In this document: piece after piece, positions 12,741 to 24,579 of the stretch
Numbering within the stretch: position 1 is the first letter of the stretch
Layout of the letters: each line of letters starts with the position of its first letter
Source of the DNA: Maylandia zebra
Taxonomy: Eukaryota; Chordata; Actinopteri; Cichliformes; Cichlidae
NCBI RefSeq assembly: GCF_041146795.1
Contig: NC_135172.1
Coordinates: forward strand, 42,063,123 to 42,127,122
Direction: 5' to 3'
DNA: 64,000 nt
Translations under genes and position numbers: made by a program
The notes under the pieces: model-generated
Databases searched by the model: none
Told to the model about the DNA's origin: nothing
What the model saw: the letters and a program-made list of their open reading frames with translations, nothing else

Positions 12741-12756
12741 GTTGTTACTGTTGGCC
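12741..12756 (-). other. dtx4: 5' UTR part of dtx4 coding exon, with splice acceptor
   Basis: Reading the minus strand, a pyrimidine-rich tract ending CTTCTCCCCTCCAG lies at about 12757-12770. After it come 16 bases (GGCCAACAGTAACAAC) and then the ATG. This looks like a true 3' splice site, so the coding exon probably begins at 12756 and the leader continues in a separate upstream exon. Confidence 0.6.
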
Positions 12757-13004
12757 CTGGAGGGGAGAAGCACAGATGAAACGACAAGAAAACAGTGAGA
12801 AGCAGCAGCGCCGTGGAGGTAAAACAGGAGGAGGCTGTTAGCCCAAATAAAGGCAAGCAGAGGCCAAAAGCGCAGCGAACGGGCTGAAATTCTCCGCTAT
12901 AATCCCTCCGTTTCAGCCACGATCGCTCCCTGTCTGTGCGAGCCAGTGTCGTGATAAATAACAAAGGCCCGATCGCTGAAACGAAGCCAGGCTGGGGGAC
13001 TTAC

Positions 13005-13110
13005 ATGGAGCCGAGGCTGAGCTAACGCCGGGAGAAGGCGGCGCATTCTTCCACGAAGATCCGAGCTCCGCGCATGGCCGCGGGGAGAAGGAAATCACGG
13101 CCCCAGCTCA
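13005..13110 (-). other. dtx4: Probable dtx4 5' non-coding exon and promoter-proximal GC-rich region
   Basis: On the minus strand the sequence CTCCAT is followed by a perfect GTAAGT donor (12999-13004). This pairs with the acceptor at 12757 to give an intron of about 250 bp. The exon is GC-rich with several CpGs and contains a short closed upstream frame starting ATGCGCGGAGC near 13076. The 5' limit of the exon and the transcription start cannot be fixed from sequence; GC-rich DNA extends to about 13.2 kb. Confidence 0.5.
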
Positions 13111-16100
13111 GCCTGCCTTTGTTAGACCACCGACACGCTGCGCTAAAACACACTGACACACACGCAGAGCTCGGCGGCCTGGTGCTGAGGTTCCTGTGCG
13201 CTGGGGTAACTCCAGTCTCGGCCTCGGTGCCGCGTAAAAATAAAAAAATAATAAAGCCGCTGATTCCTTTTGCTGGGTGTAGACAGCAACAGCTAGTGTG
13301 TGTGTTTGTGGGTGTGTGTGTGCCTTCCTTCTGTAGTTTGGGGCGTTGCAAACTGAAACGTTGAGAAAGTAGTAGCTTCCAACAGCGCAACCTCAGAAAG
13401 AACAACTCCCAGACCCTGAACAGGTTCGACCGGTCCCTGATTGTCATTCAAAAACAAATAAACATCTGTTTATGAAGTCAGTGACAGGAAAAGTTGTATA
13501 TGCACACCAATGATTTGCTCCCCACCCACTCACTAAACTTTAGCAGACACAGAGCTTTATGCGGGGACAGCTTTGTTGACTTTGGACATAAATGTGGATG
13601 AGAAGAATGAAACATCTAATAACTTGGTTATAAGCAATGGTTACAAACTAAACACACAGAGGTGTGAGGGCCAGAAGCAGCCCACAGAGGGTCTAATGCA
13701 GAACACTGCGTGGCTCCGTAAAGTGTGACGACTGCAGCGAAGTCTAGGAAAAAACGTTCTGCTGTGCTGTTCCTGGAGTGGTGATGTTGGAGACTGGCCC
13801 CATCCGGGACACTTGACGGTCTAATGTGACGTATTCCAGGTCACTTAGGCTAAACCTGTGCGTTATTTAAGGCGGTTAAAGTATCTCTCCATGTTCACTG
13901 TAGTAAAAACAATTCAGTTCAGTCATGTTACTGAATAACTAGAGATGTTTAAAGAATTATTCGTGGTTTGTTTCTATTTGGGACCCCCCCCCCCCCCCCC
14001 CAAAAAAAAAAAAGAAAAGAAAAGAACCACTAGCAGTGGAGAGTCTGCTTCCATAACTCAATTTTAAATGCTGGTTGACACTATGTCACTATGACACTAT
14101 TAGCGACACTATGTTCATCTTAAATGGAAATTATCCAGATTATTAATGTCAACAAAATCTGAACCTGAGACCAGAGTCTGGTAATGTCACCATTGTGAAT
14201 TTTGTGCATTTTGTTTATGACAAGAATTAACCAAAAATATCACAAATCTTCACCCACCCACCACAGTCTCGTGGCAGTGAAATAATCGTGACCTCTGTTG
14301 TTCATGTGTTCATTCATTGAGCAGATTCGTGCGTAGCTACAGAAAATAAACATTTTCGACTGTAAAGCGAGGCACGCCCCTATTGGACAGGATAGAGGAG
14401 ATGCTGTTGTATTACATAGATTTGGTCACGTCAAATATGACAGTTCTAGTCCTTCACGTGACACTGCATTTGATTATTAGTGAAATAACAATAAAGGGTA
14501 GACACTGAGGAGAAAAAGACGGGGGGAGGCAGGTTGCGTGCGCGCACCTGTGCGTATTTGGCGTGCGCTGCAGCGAGAGCCAAACAGACTAAAGCGAGGA
14601 TGAAGTGTTGATTCTGAGATTCTTTCAGCTGATTCCTGCTTCCCATGAGACTTCTGCTACAGTCGGCCATTCACGGCTGTATAAAGTGACCCCCAGGGCA
14701 CCGGGAAATGACCGCTGGACAGTCTTCAACGCGCACGAGTGCGCACGCCAAAGATGCAGACACATGCAGACAAATGCACACATGCAGCTTCTGACTCTCC
14801 CTGTATGTTCTCTCGCTCAGACAGGCCACCTGTACCTGCACCTTGATTAGTAGATCAAATAGAAAAAAAAGGAAAAGGAGAGGCGGAGGAGAGATGGAGA
14901 GAATCCAAACGCCGATCCAGTTTTTTTGGTAGCTAATGCTTGAAATTCTGAAATAATTTTGAAATCTGGAGGAATGTCCACTCAGACGGACACATTTCAC
15001 CAGCAGCAGGGGAGGGGGTCCAAAATAAAATAAAAAATCATATAAACAAGAAAACAAGTCCAGCAATAGACGAAACAGCTTTAACAATGTCGCCACGGCT
15101 CGATACTAAACCCACAATCACTTCATTTTCAGCAGCCTGCAAATAAATTCACAAACGCGATTTCTCATTCCTGCTTTTAAAAAGCATATTCTCAGTAATA
15201 CTAGCTCTTCTTGTATCGCAAAGAAAAATCTAAAGGTTTGTGAGGGCAGGTCTGCCTGAAATACTCACTTTTCTACAGCTTTAATCTACGCACAAATGTT
15301 AGTACTTGTATAAAACACTCACCTGTTGATACGATCTTCTGCGTCCACACACTCCAAGACTTTCGGAACAAAATCCCGGTTCTTCATGAATGAAAATCTA
15401 TCCTTTCGGCTCAACCATGGCTCCTTTCTTTCTCCCTCTCTCTACCCAACAAAGGAAAAACACTCTTCGCTTTCTTCTCTTATTTATAAATCTGAAAAAT
15501 ACACTATCCAAAAAGTCAGGAAGTAGAATCCATCTAAAGGGTTAAAAGTGGGAAAATGGTGCCTCCATTATGTGATGAAATTAATCTGGCACGTATCCCT
15601 TCGCCTCCATCTTCACTAACACACTGTGGTGAAAAACTATGAGGCTCCAGAGGGGACCCCACCAGCTCCTGCCCCCTCACTCCATGCCCAGAAACGCACC
15701 AGTGTGGACGCAAAGAAAGAGAACACATACAGCTTCAGTTTACTGACCTGCTTACTTTTTGTAACACGCGCACAGGTGGAATATGATTTCAAATGTAAAA
15801 TTAAACCCTTTTCTATGTGTTGGGAATTCACTGAAATTTTTTTTAAAAGAAAGGAGTTTAGGAAAGTGGTTATCTTTGTGTGGGTGGTCGCACACTGCCG
15901 TCTAGTGGAGGACATGGAATGACATCTAGATTGTTTTATTTAAACTGAAAACATTTAAATTGAAATCACAGAATAACGAAAACTCAGTTGCACGTTTATC
16001 AACTTTTAGAAGCCGATTAGACGTTTTTAAAGTCTTAAGTCATTTCTCTTCATCTCTACGTCTCTACTTTTTCATATGTATGTTTCAATTAGCTTCCACT

Positions 16101-16262
16101 GATGACGTGTGTAACCAGGATTCAAAAATGTCTGTTTTACTTAATAATTATGTCGTAAAACATAATGGCGCTTTGGTTCTACAGATATACTCCTGCAAAG
16201 TCCGTTGTACTAACTTGACTCTAACTATTTTGGTAATACTGGCGGCTCTCGCTTTCGTCCCA
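13111..16262. other. Intergenic stretch with two weak exon-like signals
   Basis: Two minus-strand segments look exon-like but cannot be assembled into a gene. At 15321-15386 an ATG opens MKNRDFVPKVLECV and the frame runs to a strong donor (AACAG then GTGAGT). At about 14552-14670 an ATG leads a hydrophobic FILALVCLALAAAHA stretch followed by a CAG/GTGCGC donor-like site. No downstream exons with a shared phase and family resemblance were found. Confidence 0.35.
13984..14013. repeat. Poly-C/poly-A homopolymer junction
   Basis: Eighteen C residues run directly into twelve A residues and then AAAAG repeats. The G-rich minus strand could form a quadruplex, and the tract is likely to be length-unstable and error-prone in assembly. 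Confidence 0.9.
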
Positions 16263-16335
16263 GGCTCCATAGCTCAGGGGTTAGAGCACTGGTCTTGTAA
16301 ACCAGGGGTCGCGAGTTCAAATCTCGCTGGGGCCT
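16263..16335 (+). tRNA. tRNA-Thr (anticodon TGT)
   Basis: The 73 bases fold as a standard cloverleaf. Acceptor GGCTCCA pairs with TGGGGCC allowing one G-T pair, the D-arm is GCTC/GAGC, the anticodon stem CTGGT/ACCAG encloses the loop CTTGTAA (anticodon TGT at the loop centre), and the T-arm GCGAG/CTCGC encloses TTCAAAT. The A-box and B-box (GTTCAAATC) are intact and there is no intron. A TTTT polymerase III terminator follows within about 15 bases. It reads as a functional gene. Confidence 0.95.
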
Positions 16336-16990
16336 GTGAATCCTTTTCTGTTTTCATTCTTAGTTTAGTGTCTTGGACACTTCTAGACGACCCAGCAAGG
16401 TTCCCTAGAATTTAGCGTTTTCTTTCATCTCATTAAAAGTTAAGACCCAGAAAACCAAAATAAATTATTACAAAACAAAATTCCTACCTTGGTCCTATGG
16501 AGGACCACAAGAGCCACGCGCATCAAAATAAAGAATTCTGTGCTTATATAATGAATTGTAGAAGAAGTTCTTCGTCATTCGTTCATTCTTGTTAATGTAA
16601 TGTAGCCTGATTCTCTGTTTACAAATCAGGTAGTGTAAAAATTACAATCAGAGAAGGTTGTTGTTGTGGTATTTCTGCGTCTGTATAAATGTATTTGCTG
16701 CATTTTGTAGCTGCATACAGTTTAGTAAAGGTAGCAGTTTGTAACAGGGAGCTAGCCAGCTACTCCCCGGTATTTTCAAACGCTTCAGAGCTAATAGACT
16801 ATGTGCACCTTAGCATAAAACAAGAAGTTAGCATTTTCTCGTGCACAGGGTCTATTGTAAAGGCTATAAACACTGTAAACGACTCTGTGCCATTAACGTA
16901 GATCCGGACCAGTTTAAAACAAACAAACAAACAATATAATTATATGGCACGTGTCTCGTCATATACAGCATTTATGTGAATTCGTCCAGA

Positions 16991-17063
16991 GCCCGGATAG
17001 CTCAGTCGGTAGAGCATCAGACTTTTAATCTGAGGGTCCAGGGTTCAAGTCCCTGTTCGGGCG
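16991..17063 (+). tRNA. tRNA-Lys (anticodon TTT)
   Basis: The 73-base cloverleaf is complete. The acceptor is GCCCGGA with TTCGGGC, the D-arm GCTC/GAGC contains the AGTCGGTA loop, the anticodon stem CAGAC/GTCTG-like pairing encloses CTTTTAA (anticodon TTT), and the T-arm CAGGG/CCCTG encloses TTCAAGT. There is no intron, and TTTTT lies a few bases downstream as terminator. It is in the same orientation as the tRNA-Thr about 650 bp upstream. Confidence 0.95.
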
Positions 17064-17104
17064 TCAGAGTTTTTGCTTCTTCACCGTTTTTCGGTCTGTG
17101 GCGT

Positions 17105-17205
17105 GTGTTTATAATAATAATGTATTCTTTATTGATCACCGTGGGGAAATTCCTCTCTGCGTTTAACCCATTCACTCTGTGAAGCAGTATGGCATCCAGC
17201 CACTC
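17105..17205 (-). mobile_element. SINE tail fragment, antisense
   Basis: The plus strand reads TTTATTGATCACCGTGGGG, AAATTCCTCTCTGCG and TTTAACCCATTCACT. This is the reverse complement of the tail seen in the SINE at 5918-6150 (GGGTTAAATGCAGAG, AATTTCCC). Only the body and tail remain, sitting about 40 bp downstream of the tRNA-Lys gene. Confidence 0.65.
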
Positions 17206-17745
17206 CCACCCCAGCTTTACACTTGTTAGCTTAACTTAAAAAACTTTAAATTTAAAACTTTGAAATTTTTGTATTTATTTCTTATACACTTCAGTTTATT
17301 TCTAAGAAAACCAACGACCTCCAGTATCTGCCTGTTGCCTTATCTTGGTGTCTCCAGATGTATTGAAGTTCATAGCTTTGTAAGATATGTGGGGAACTAA
17401 ATAACTGAGCAACATGGATAATAACATACACAAAGACTTAACTTTTTGTTTTGCATTTATAAGCAAAATAGCAACAAATCATTTTAACTACTTGAAGGAA
17501 AAAATACAGTGCATTTAGCAACCCAACATAAGAATGCCATAAATAAGAAGTGGAAGAAAAACAAAGAATCTACACTTTATACACAAAATAAAAACCCAGA
17601 CATACACACACAGGTTGTATATATACAAATGCAACATTAATACATTGAATCCATGTAATAGTGGGCATAAACTATCAGCTGTGAAAGTGTAGTTGGTGTC
17701 GGAGTTGAAGTATTACTACTATTTGTCATATATTTACGGGTGATG

Positions 17746-20702
17746 TCAGGATCTGGTCCGGATGGCGGTCTTCTTCTTCTTCTCCTTCGCCCGAGCTTTC
17801 CAGTGGGTGACACAAACAGCCAGTACCATAATCATGAGGATGAAACCCGTGATCATGCAGTACCAGTGATTAAAAAGAAACCGAGATAAACCTGAAACTG
17901 ATGACAAACAGACAAAATAAAGCCGAGGGTGAAACATGTTCTGAGACATGAAGTCCTGCATCACCTCTGACTGGTTTTCTTTTTTTCAGTGCGAACAAGT
18001 TTAACTCCACATTTATTCCCGGAGACTTCTTAACATAAAAATGTGATTTACACAACATTAGAAAGAAATGCAGCTGTAAATCAAAGAAGTTCATCAGGTT
18101 AATGCTTTATCTCTTACTTGGGTGTAGTCTGACACTCCATGGGTCGTGTCATTAGTAAGAAGGCCGTAACACTGACGTCAGTACAGTAAAAAGTGAAATT
18201 TTCAGAAGCCAGTGAGTGGGATGAATTGGACCCTTTCCCAGACCAGTTCTGTCTACCAGGCCATGTCTGACACCCCCGTTTTAGACCACACTTCACTCGA
18301 CATCTTTCTAAAAAACCTGTTCATGAATCCGTCTCGTTCAGGCTGGAGTCCGAGCAAACGTTTAGAAGTTGCATAATTTCTCGATGTCCAGCCCGGTTTG
18401 TAAAATAGCTCCTGAATTAAATTTGTGTTTACATCAAGTACATAACCTCACCTTCTGTCCTGCTTGGACTTTGCAGGGGAAGTTTGTGTGGAAGAACTGA
18501 CTCTGAGCTAAAGAAAAATTTCACAGTGAAATATCACCTAAAGGTTACTCTTACCCTGAAGCTTGGTTCCTTCCCCAATTTTTAAGTCTGAGTTTACGTA
18601 GGAAATACAGTAGTACAGCCCCAGGTCTCTGTCCTCGATACTGGAGATCATCAGTGCCAGAGAGCGGTTCACCAAAGTCACTGTATAACGACTGTTGAGC
18701 TGAAACCCTAAAAAAAGAGTAACTGGTAGTTACTGGTCACCTGCTTCACAAAGTGAAATCACAGCCTTACACTCTCTGCATGTTTCCAACATTTTTAAGT
18801 GAGATGATCGGTCACCTTGGATGGGTCGTCCCTCTTTGAGGCTGGCAGACAAGATCATGGTGGGAGGTTTATCTGGGTGATGCTTAAGCCACGTTGTGTC
18901 ATAAAGATAGGAGAGGTTACAGCCCACGCTGGCTGTTGAACCCAGCTGGACGTGTTGGACCTCAGCAGCAGGAACAAGCAGCATCCAGAACCCAGATGTG
19001 ATCAGTTCTGAAGGGGATCAGAGGGACACCAACTTTTAACGAGCCACACAGAGAGATCTCTCTCTGCAGTGTCCTTAAAATTCAGTTTTACTCAAGCAGT
19101 GGGAAAATGTTGAAAAACTGCAGCTCGTCTAAAGTCCACCTGAACCTTTCTCAGACTCTGAGTGAGTCCCCAGTGTCTCCTATATATATATAAATCACAG
19201 CACAAATAACAGGTTTACAACCTGGTGGAAAAATCTGCACCTGCAGCCAGCACACAGCTAGTTTATGCTGTTAGTGCCTGGGTCACTTTGAATTATCTGA
19301 CAAATAACACGGCAGCTAATTGGCTTGTATGTGCATCCATACAGTTTATGAATGCAATCACATCTGTCTCCAAACAAACAAACATGATGGTGACAAAAAT
19401 GCTAACTTGGCTTAAAAACGAATTCCAAACCAGCGGGTGACATCACTGCGGCTGTTTATCTGTCATACACAATCTATGACTATACACTCAAGGCTGCTGG
19501 CACAGAAACCATCTAACAGAAAAATATTTCCATTTGAAATGATTATCTTACTCAGTGGATGGAAACCACAGATTCACAGAACTGGACCACACTGCGGCTC
19601 ATTTTCCTTTATTTTCTGAAGAAGTGTTTCAAAAATATTTCTCTGTATCCACAGTTATGTAAAAGTGTTGCTCATTTCACATTTATTTACAGTCTGTTCA
19701 TCCAAAAAAGAACTCATTGGCTCTGATGGGAAGCACTCAGCAGATTCGTTTTCAGAAAGAGTTTTTTTTCCATTCAAAATGGTTAAAAAGAATATTTTTG
19801 CTGTTTAATCAATACATAACACCTTAATGCTTTTTAAGCATTCAGTCTTCAAAGTGTATTCAGGTGCATTGAGTTTTATGCAGTTAGTGTGTAATCAGAG
19901 TCTACTCGGAGCAAATTCATTTGACTGGACAGAGACTGGAAAGGTTTTCTTGGCAGTAGTTGTAGCCTCCAGGTTTCCTGGATTTCCACTTCTGGATTTG
20001 CATCTTTTATCCTATACTCCCAGCAGACCCACAGCCAGTTTGGAGGAGAAGCACCTATGAACTACCATCTTCACAGAAGAGCATCAGAATTCAATTAAAA
20101 GCGAGGAAAGGGGTTTTAAGATCATTAAGATGATTAATGTTGTAGATTTAAAATGTTATGCAGATGACGCTCAATTCTCTCTTTGAGACGTATATCCTAT
20201 GAATCAGCTGGAGGAGGTCATGTTATTTTTGTGACTTGAGTGGAACATATCTGTGAGTTCTTGTATCCTGAGTCGGAGCTTGCTGATGTGTAATCGTGGG
20301 TGCTGTTTTCTGTTACGAGCAGCAGTGCAGTCTGACTCCTGAGTACTTCCTGATGACCCCAAGTTCTTTGATTCAATGAAAATATTTGAACTTTTCTCCT
20401 CATGAGCATTTCTGTAGTTTACTTTTTTTTGCTTTTTAACATTTAAAATATTCAAAAAACAACAATGAAACGTCCTGCTCCCATCACCACAGTTAGTACA
20501 ACCACATCGAGTGTATGTCATGCCATCATGACTCCCTCTCTCATATCTGTTTGTTCATCTGACACAACTTTAACCTGCTGGAAGGTGAAATTTCCATCAG
20601 TATCATTGAAATTTGCCTCCTTCCTAAAGCAGACTTTTGATACCCCACAAAGCATTTTTCTTACTCACCAGTAAGAATCGATGTAATCCAGTGAGACCTC
20701 AT
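17746..20702 (-). CDS. Short single-pass receptor with one V-type immunoglobulin domain
   Basis: I rebuilt four minus-strand exons: 20669-20702, 18816-19007, 18555-18707 and 17746-17897. All join in phase 1, are bounded by GT/AG sites, and total 531 bases (176 residues plus stop). The order is a leader (MRSHWITSILTE, then LITSGFWMLLVP), then a V-set domain with the first Cys in SVGCNLSY, the core Trp in TTWLKHH and the second Cys in DRDLGLYYC. A J-like GEGTKL strand follows, then a short stalk, a membrane helix (about CMITGFILMIMVLAVCV) and a basic tail (KARAKEKKKK) ending TRS. The tail has no tyrosine, so no ITIM or ITAM, and the helix has no charged residue. The V domain is split between exons after RPIQG. 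The family resembles fish VJ-type surface receptors (NITR/CD8-like), but no specific name is justified. An extra exon at 18452-18507 has good splice sites, but its phase does not fit between the V and membrane exons. The first exon is the least certain. Confidence 0.72.
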
Positions 20703-23559
20703 CTTGTATCTATTTTCGTGTCCCTGAAGGTGATGATGTTAGGGTCTAACAGACCACTTCCTTTTCAGCTGCCAAGCCGCTGTTTCCACTGAAAGCCTGC
20801 TTCTGTATTCTCTTACTTTTAACTGCTTTCACTTCTGCTGTGAGGTGAATTTTCCACAGTAGTTTGATGCGAGTCTTACAATCATCCCATTGTAAGACTT
20901 GCATGGAGATCCGGGGACAGCCGGAAACATGACCTTGACATTAATGGCTAACTTGGCATTTAAGTTCTGCTTAACCTGTTAATGGTTATAAACTATTAAA
21001 AAAAATATTAGTATTTTGTTGCTCTGTAACGTATTTGGAACTAAATTATTGTAATAAAATGTTACTACACAAGTAAAAACTGCAATATTCTACTTTGATT
21101 CTGCATGTTTACATCCTAAGATATACACATATTCTCATGTAATCATCAGTTTTTTGTGTACATTTCATAGTCTGTGAATATCTCATGTTCATTCCTATTG
21201 CTTTTGCCTTTATAGTCATACATGTATTTGTTATTTTTGTGTACTTATGTAGGCATGAGTACATGTATCTGTATGTATATATTTACTTAGACTTTATACT
21301 TTTTATACGTCACTACATTTATCTGTTAATTAAATGTTGTGCACCACGTGAGGGAGTATAACTGTATGTTTTGTTGTGCATAATGACAATAAAGAATTGT
21401 GAATCTTGAACTAAAGACTGGAGTTTGAGCATGAGAAGCAGGCTGACATAAAGGGAAGTTAAAACCACAGAAATGGCAGAAATTCTAAGAACATGAACCC
21501 CGAGTACACAACAGCAAAACAACTGTCACCTCTGTGAGAGGACCTGAGGTGGAAAATATCATAAAGCAAACATTAACCAAAGGATCAGCGATCAGCTTGT
21601 TTTTAAAAACATTACAGGGGAGCATGTGGTCGAGCAGCGCGGTGGCGGGGGTGTCTCTTTCACAGGTCTGATATGACAGTCAGACCTTTGTTAGGTTGGA
21701 TTTGGATTTTCCCGATCGTATGGGGAAGTGGGTCATATGGGGATTTTTCTTTTAGTTGGTGCAGGTTTATTTTGCCTGTTATGGGTCACACATGATAGTA
21801 CAGGAAATAACAGATGGTCTCAAGTTAACAGAAGACATTTAGATGTGACTTTGGCCTCACACTGATGACCCAGTTTGATTAACTTTAAAATGTAAAGATG
21901 TAGCTGAACTGATTTTTTTTGCATTAAATAAGAAACATAGGAGGGCCCTTTGAGTCAGATTTTAACTGTTTGTCGGATCAATCTGTCACCAAAACGTCCT
22001 TCTATAACCAGACAACTGTTGCTAAACTCTGAGCAAGAAAGGAATATGTGCTTCTGGATCTAGCAGGACTCGACCGTGAACCCATCAGGTCCTCTGAGTC
22101 AGGACGAAAACCTTTGGAGAGAAAATGTTTACCATGTATCTCTGCAGATGTGAGAGCAGCTGGAAGTGATTCAGTCTTCAAACATAAAACTGCGTCATCC
22201 CAACTTTTGACTGAGTTTTGACTTGAAAAACATTATTTACCTTATTTCTTATTTACTTTCTCCAATGAAACAAATATTTTGGTTTCACTGTTTGTTTGTT
22301 TTTTACATTTTTTGTGTCTCTCATTGCAACTTACTGATCATATAAGTTTTATGATGGATCTTACTTTTAAAAAATGTATTTTAATTCTAGATTTTTCGTT
22401 TTTTTCTTCTTAAATCTATTTTCTTGTGATCTAAGTTCAGTAGCCCACAATCAGACCCTGCAGAGGAAGTGAACAACCACAGTCTTTCCAGGTAACCTAA
22501 AAATGCTACCACGGTCTGCGATTGCAATTATTTTAGGTGCTCATCCTGTGGTGTGTCTCACTGATCTGCACCACCTGTTTTAAAGGTGCTGTATGAATAA
22601 AGAGTGATTGACTGAAGATTTACAGTAAACATAACAGAAACGGGGAAACAAGACAAACAGGGAGGAACAGGCAGGGAAATGCCATGAGACTAAAATATGA
22701 GAGGATTCAAAAAATGGGAACCAGAACCTTAACCTTACAAAAATGAAAACTTGGCGTCAGTAGTGCTTTGATATTGAAGCCTCACACGAATAGATTCACA
22801 ATGAAAACAAAACAGGAACCCCAAATCTAAAATAACAAAAGCCCACGATGATTACTCGCCACCTCCCTGCACCCATATGTCATTTGCTTGCTAATTAATT
22901 TAATTTGACTAAAAAAATTAAAAGTAAGTTCAAAATGTCAGTGTTCAGATGATCCTGGTCCGTTACTTCTTCCAAAACAAACACAGCTTGATTAATACTA
23001 GGAAACACGTTAACGGATTTTGCCCACACTACACCCAAGCTGGAAAATTGCATTTCACCACAAGGTCACAAGTTTGACACTGCTACTGAAATGACTGATA
23101 AATGACCAACAACTGGGTAAAACTGGATGAAGGTGATTCTCAGGTAACTTCTTTCCCCATTTTTGACAGTTGTTTGTGATCCTCTCAGGAAACCTGTGGC
23201 TCAGAAACAAATGGGTCACTTTGTGGAAACCCAAATGATGACAGACAAAACTGCAGCTGAACAATAAATACATGAGGACGAAGAGAAGAAACAGACATTT
23301 CAAACTCACATGCTAAATGTACTATACTGTACTAATTCTGGAATAATCACCAACAAATTACAATAAAATCAAAAACTTGAATTTAAAAAAGTAAACAAAA
23401 CAGTCCAGTTGCTGATATTTCAAACCCCTTATCTTTGCTATAGTAGTATTCTAATTACTATGAAAAGTACAAAACATTCACAGCACAAAACACTGTTACC
23501 ACTAAAAAGGCACAGATGCATTCTTTTGAATTGACTAACTGAAGACAGGCACGTGTACG
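20703..23559. other. Non-coding stretch between receptor gene and Tc1 remnant
   Basis: No exon is supported. At about 21,320-21,412 the sequence ends in GACAATAAAGAATTGTGAATC, and at 22,560-22,605 in GTGCTGTATGAATAAAGAG. Both look like worn retroposon 3' tails, but too little remains to classify them. The rest is AT-rich and plain. Confidence 0.4.
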
Positions 23560-24365
23560 CTCCACAGCCACTTTATTAGGTACAACTTGCTAGTACCAAC
23601 TTAGCCCTCTTTTTCCTCCAGAGCAGAATTAATTTGTCATGGCACTGATTCAACAAGGTGCTGGAACCATTCCTAAGAAATTTTGGCCCACACTGACATG
23701 ACAGCATCACACAGTCATTGCATATTTGTCAGCTGTTCCTCCATGTTATGAATCTCCCGTTGGAAGCAGCCATGAGAGGATGGGTACAATGCGATCATAA
23801 AGACCATGGTCAGCAACAGTAATTGGGTAGACTGTGGAGTTTAAACACCAGTCAGTTGGTACTAAGGGGCCCAACATGTGCCAAGCAGTATCCCCCACAC
23901 CATCATGCCACCAGCAGCCTGACCTGCTGATACAAGGCAGGATGGAGTGATGCTTTCATGTTGTTTACAAATCTGATCCCGATATCTGAATGTGGCAGTA
24001 GAAATCCAGAGTCATTAGACCCGGTAACCTTTCCCCCCCTTGTCTTCTATTTTATAGTTTTGGGAAATTGCAGTTTCCTGATCTTAGCTGACTAAAGTGT
24101 CACCTCAGGTGGACACTTGCTTTTGTAGCTCATCTGCATGAAGGCTTGATCTGCTATGCTTTGAGAGGTGTTCTTGATTGCAATGAGTGGTTATTTGAGT
24201 AACTCTCGCCTTCCCATTAATTCAAAACAATCATCAAGGTAGTTTCTCCACGAGAAGTACCACTCACTGGATATTTTTTCCTGTCAGAGCATTATCTGTA
24301 AACCCTAGAGATGTTTGTGTGGGAATATCCCAGCAGATCAGCAGTTTCTGAGCTACTCAGACAGG
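23560..24365 (-). mobile_element. Tc1-like transposon remnant (CCACTTTATTAGGTAC family), copy 1
   Basis: The left end CCACTTTATTAGGTACAACT is the terminal repeat of a Tc1-like family widespread in teleosts. Antisense transposase sequence follows (GATTCAACAAGGTGCTGGAA, CCCCCACACCATCATGCC, ACAAGGCAGGATGGA, AACCCTAGAGATG). The copy has many substitutions and internal deletions, and the right terminal repeat is missing. It lies about 200 bp upstream of the rps6kb2 first exon. Two more copies of the family occur at 38.6 and 61.9 kb. Confidence 0.8.
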
Positions 24366-24579
24366 CTAAACATGAAAAACAATTATTGTTTTTCGCATTT
24401 TGATTTCCTGCTGCTACGAAACTCCAGTCCTGTAGATGGCAGTAAAGGCGGGTTAGTAACACACCGGTCATACACTCAATAAGCAGTAGAAGAAGAGTAG
24501 CGCGGCGTATGAGAGGAACCCAAACAGCTCTCTGTGGTTGTTTGTCCAGGTCAGTAAAATCTGACAAAGCAATGACAGC

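Noticed and set aside
20204-20521. 105-codon minus-strand frame between the receptor's first two exons
   Set aside because: It has no Ig features, and the splice-supported leader exon lies outside it at 20669-20702.
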